Shown here in pieces: positions 61,791-64,000 of a stretch of DNA of 64,000 nucleotides. The stretch is taken from contig DF240206.1 in NCBI GenBank assembly GCA_000507305.1, positions 63,539 through 127,538 of the forward strand, written 5' to 3'. Numbering within the stretch: position 1 is the first letter of the stretch; each line of letters opens with the position of its first letter. Below the pieces are notes generated by a model. That model worked only from the letters and a program-made list of their open reading frames with translations, searched no databases and was not told the origin of the DNA. A program made the translations under genes and the position numbers. This DNA is from Breviolum minutum Mf 1.05b.01. Lineage: Eukaryota; Sar; Dinophyceae; Suessiales; Symbiodiniaceae.

Positions 61791-62191
61791 ATGGAGCCTG
61801 TAGTGAAGCTATGCAAAGCTTCGATGAGGCAAAAGCCTCATAGTGAGCAGCTAGTGTCAGTCTGCGAGGACTGGGCATTTTTTGCATTGGCGTTTGCGTC
61901 TCCAATGATTGCCGCCAAAATTCAAACCCCAGAGAAAAAGAGGATCAAATGCACCAGCACGATTCTGTGAGTCGTCGCAAACACTCCCCACAAAGAATGG
62001 ATCTCTCTATGCGTTTTGGTTTCCGCTGCTTCCAAAGTCACCTCCGGGCAAAAATAACATGGCAGAATTTCCGGACATTTCATCCATTAACTGAGAGCAA
62101 GTGCATGACATTCAACTACAGTTCTACATTGAAGATGCCAAGATACGGTGCAACTCCACCCTTTTCATATCATTTTCATAAGCCCTGGCAT

Positions 62192-62303
62192 CTGGCCTGC
62201 CAGTCCACCCGTGGCAATGCCAAAAAGCGCCGTTCGTGTGGCAAATCGAAGAGTCGAGTACCATCTTGAAGCAAAAGCCCCTCAACCATGCGGCCGGGAT
62301 CGC
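62192..62303 (-). CDS. Candidate exon upstream of the glucan synthase
   Basis: A frame without ATG reads CDPGRMVEGLLLQDGTRLFD, then LPHERRFLALPRVDWQARC. It looks like real protein and could be part of the N-terminal cytosolic region of the glucan synthase. Splice sites were not settled. Confidence 0.35.
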
Positions 62304-63104
62304 AGAAGAACTCGTTCCAATCCTGTCAACTCGTTCTGCGTATTCCAACTGGGTATCAAACTGACTTCAAACTGTGTAATATGTATTAATTATAAAGCCA
62401 CAAGGAAATCAGAAAAAGAGTGCACAATTCCGTGTAAACACTGGAACCCTAAATCGGTCAGCGTGCAAACACAAAGCTTTTGTTGACTTGACATTGCAAC
62501 TTCAAAGGCACCCCCAGAGCATGCCAAGCACGACAGCATCATGGGAATGCTGCATGCTCTTGTTGCATGCTCAGGAGACTCGGAGATCAATCAACGAGAA
62601 GACTTCTTTTTGGTGCAAACCAAGGCTCATCGTAGTTGGCGACCTGGGTACGCATCTTCCAACTTCCAACTACTCATTTACGTCCTTCATTGAGATAGGC
62701 TATGCTCGTTTCCGGGAAACGACTCCTTTGAATGCATTCCGAGCTGCATCTGGGGGAAGAAAATTCTCAAGACCAGGCTTGAGTTTCTTCTTGTCCTTCT
62801 GGTTGTTCTGATCGATGTCTACGTATTGATACCTCGGGCATGAGGAACTGAAGCACCGCAAGATAACGTGACATGGGTATGCCCACTCTTGGTCACTGGC
62901 ATGAGACACTGCGTCATGCTACATCAGTCTATCACAAATATCATGCTATTGACAAATGAGTTGCCACTCGTCAAAGACGACATTGTAAATAGGGCGGATG
63001 ATCTTGCTCAAGAAGAAATTGCTCCTGACCCGTCTGACAGTTGGAAGCTGAGATGAACAGCACCATCGACTGATCAATCTCCATGGATCTGCCAGCTATC
63101 AGCA

Positions 63105-63271
63105 ACTGCCACTGACATGCAAACATGCAGAAACCCGTCTCCTGAAAGGTGCTCCGGGCAGACTAGGCTCTGGGATGCTAATGCCGTAGAGCGCTTCAAA
63201 ATCTGCAGGGTCTGCAGCTAGTGCGAGCTCAGTGATGAAATAAATTGCCTGCAGAGCCGTTGAATGCAAAT
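63105..63271 (-). CDS. Candidate exon, unknown product
   Basis: After a polypyrimidine tract and ATTCCAG the frame reads DLHSTALQAIYFITELALAA, DPADFEALYGISIPEPSL and FRRRVSACLHVSG. It is on the same strand as the glucan synthase and further upstream. It may be its 5' region or the preceding gene. Confidence 0.4.
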
Positions 63272-64000
63272 CTGGAATCAAAAATACGGAAGAAAGAGGC
63301 CGTACATGGCAAAGTTTTGAAAACCATTGAGCGATGCAAAACAATTGCTTTATGAAACAATAATTATACAATTTATGAACAAATGTTTTGTACAATTTGT
63401 GCAAAATGCATCCATGACTTGACAGCGAATGGAGAGGATATCTCCGACTCCCTGCCTCAGGCATAAATCTCACGTTGCCCGCCTGACAAACCAGGAGGCA
63501 GCTTGCAACCAAACACATGGCCACATGCACAGGATGTCGGGATGTCGCATAGTCTCTCATAACATCTCCTAAAAATCTCATTCAATTTCTGATTTTTCAC
63601 ATCTTAAACTGTCCGAGTAAGTTGTTGAGCTTTCTCTTAAGCTTGTCAATCTTCCCATGATTTTTTTCCTACATCGGATGCGTTTCTAGGCCTCGCCCCA
63701 AACCAACAAATAGGTCGCCATCTCTGTGAGTTGTCGTGACAACACAGCAGCAGCTGAAGGCTCCAAATCTTCCTTCAACGGTTCCCACTTGGCACCGCCA
63801 ATCGCCCGAGGTCTTAGTGTGCCATCTTCGTTTTGAAAAGCATATGATTGAAGTAACGCTTACATTGAAGTTTCTTTATATGTTCAGTTTCGCTGATTTT
63901 CAAGAGATGTCACAGAGATCTCCAAATTCTCACAGTGACTTTTTGAAGGTTGTCTTATTCAATCGATGTTGAGCTCAGAGGCGAATCTTCTGAAAGTCTT

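Overview
This window looks like nuclear DNA of a dinoflagellate, most likely Symbiodiniaceae-like. The sequence supports this in four ways. Coding sequence is cut into many short exons. Almost every acceptor reads AG|G. GC-AG and at least one GA-AG intron can be confirmed because the reading frame continues across them. The recognisable proteins are also typical of these algae: an alveolate-type cyclic-nucleotide-gated channel, an FKS1/callose-synthase-type glucan synthase, PPR repeats and a formate/nitrite transporter. No rRNA, tRNA, CRISPR, bacterial operon or virus was seen.

Nearly all convincing coding sequence lies on the minus strand, so genes read from high to low coordinates. From left to right: exons of unrecognised genes (0.4-6.6 kb); a gene with a WCLFE motif (7.6-8.9 kb); an intronless formate/nitrite transporter (9.4-10.3 kb); an unknown gene (11.5-12.6 kb); a PPR gene (14.1-17.7 kb); a glycosidase-like beta-propeller gene with one apparent frame break (18.8-21.2 kb); a gene-poor stretch (21.2-24.6 kb); a mut-7/RNase D-like 3'-5' exonuclease (25.7-26.3 kb); a long unknown multi-exon gene (27.8-31.45 kb); smaller unknown exons (32.8-34.8 kb); a CNG-type ion channel (37.1-41.2 kb); a nucleotide-sugar-type transporter (43.9-44.9 kb) with acidic exons upstream; and a 1,3-beta-glucan synthase of about 12 kb (49.8-61.8 kb).

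Two loci, 26.4 kb and 54.4 kb, carry copies of the same dispersed element: a short conserved hairpin-bearing head followed by an AAAATCC-rich array. A (CTAA)n array, a (GA)n tract and a (GAT)n tract are the main simple repeats. Single N bases sit at 3126, 26647 and 54544, each at the edge of a repeat.

The genes do not form an operon-like pathway. The glucan synthase, the sugar-type transporter and the glycosidase-like propeller could all concern polysaccharide metabolism, but only their proximity suggests it. Exon boundaries were read by eye from splice signals, frame continuity and remembered family motifs. Where no boundary could be fixed, the coordinates are approximate.
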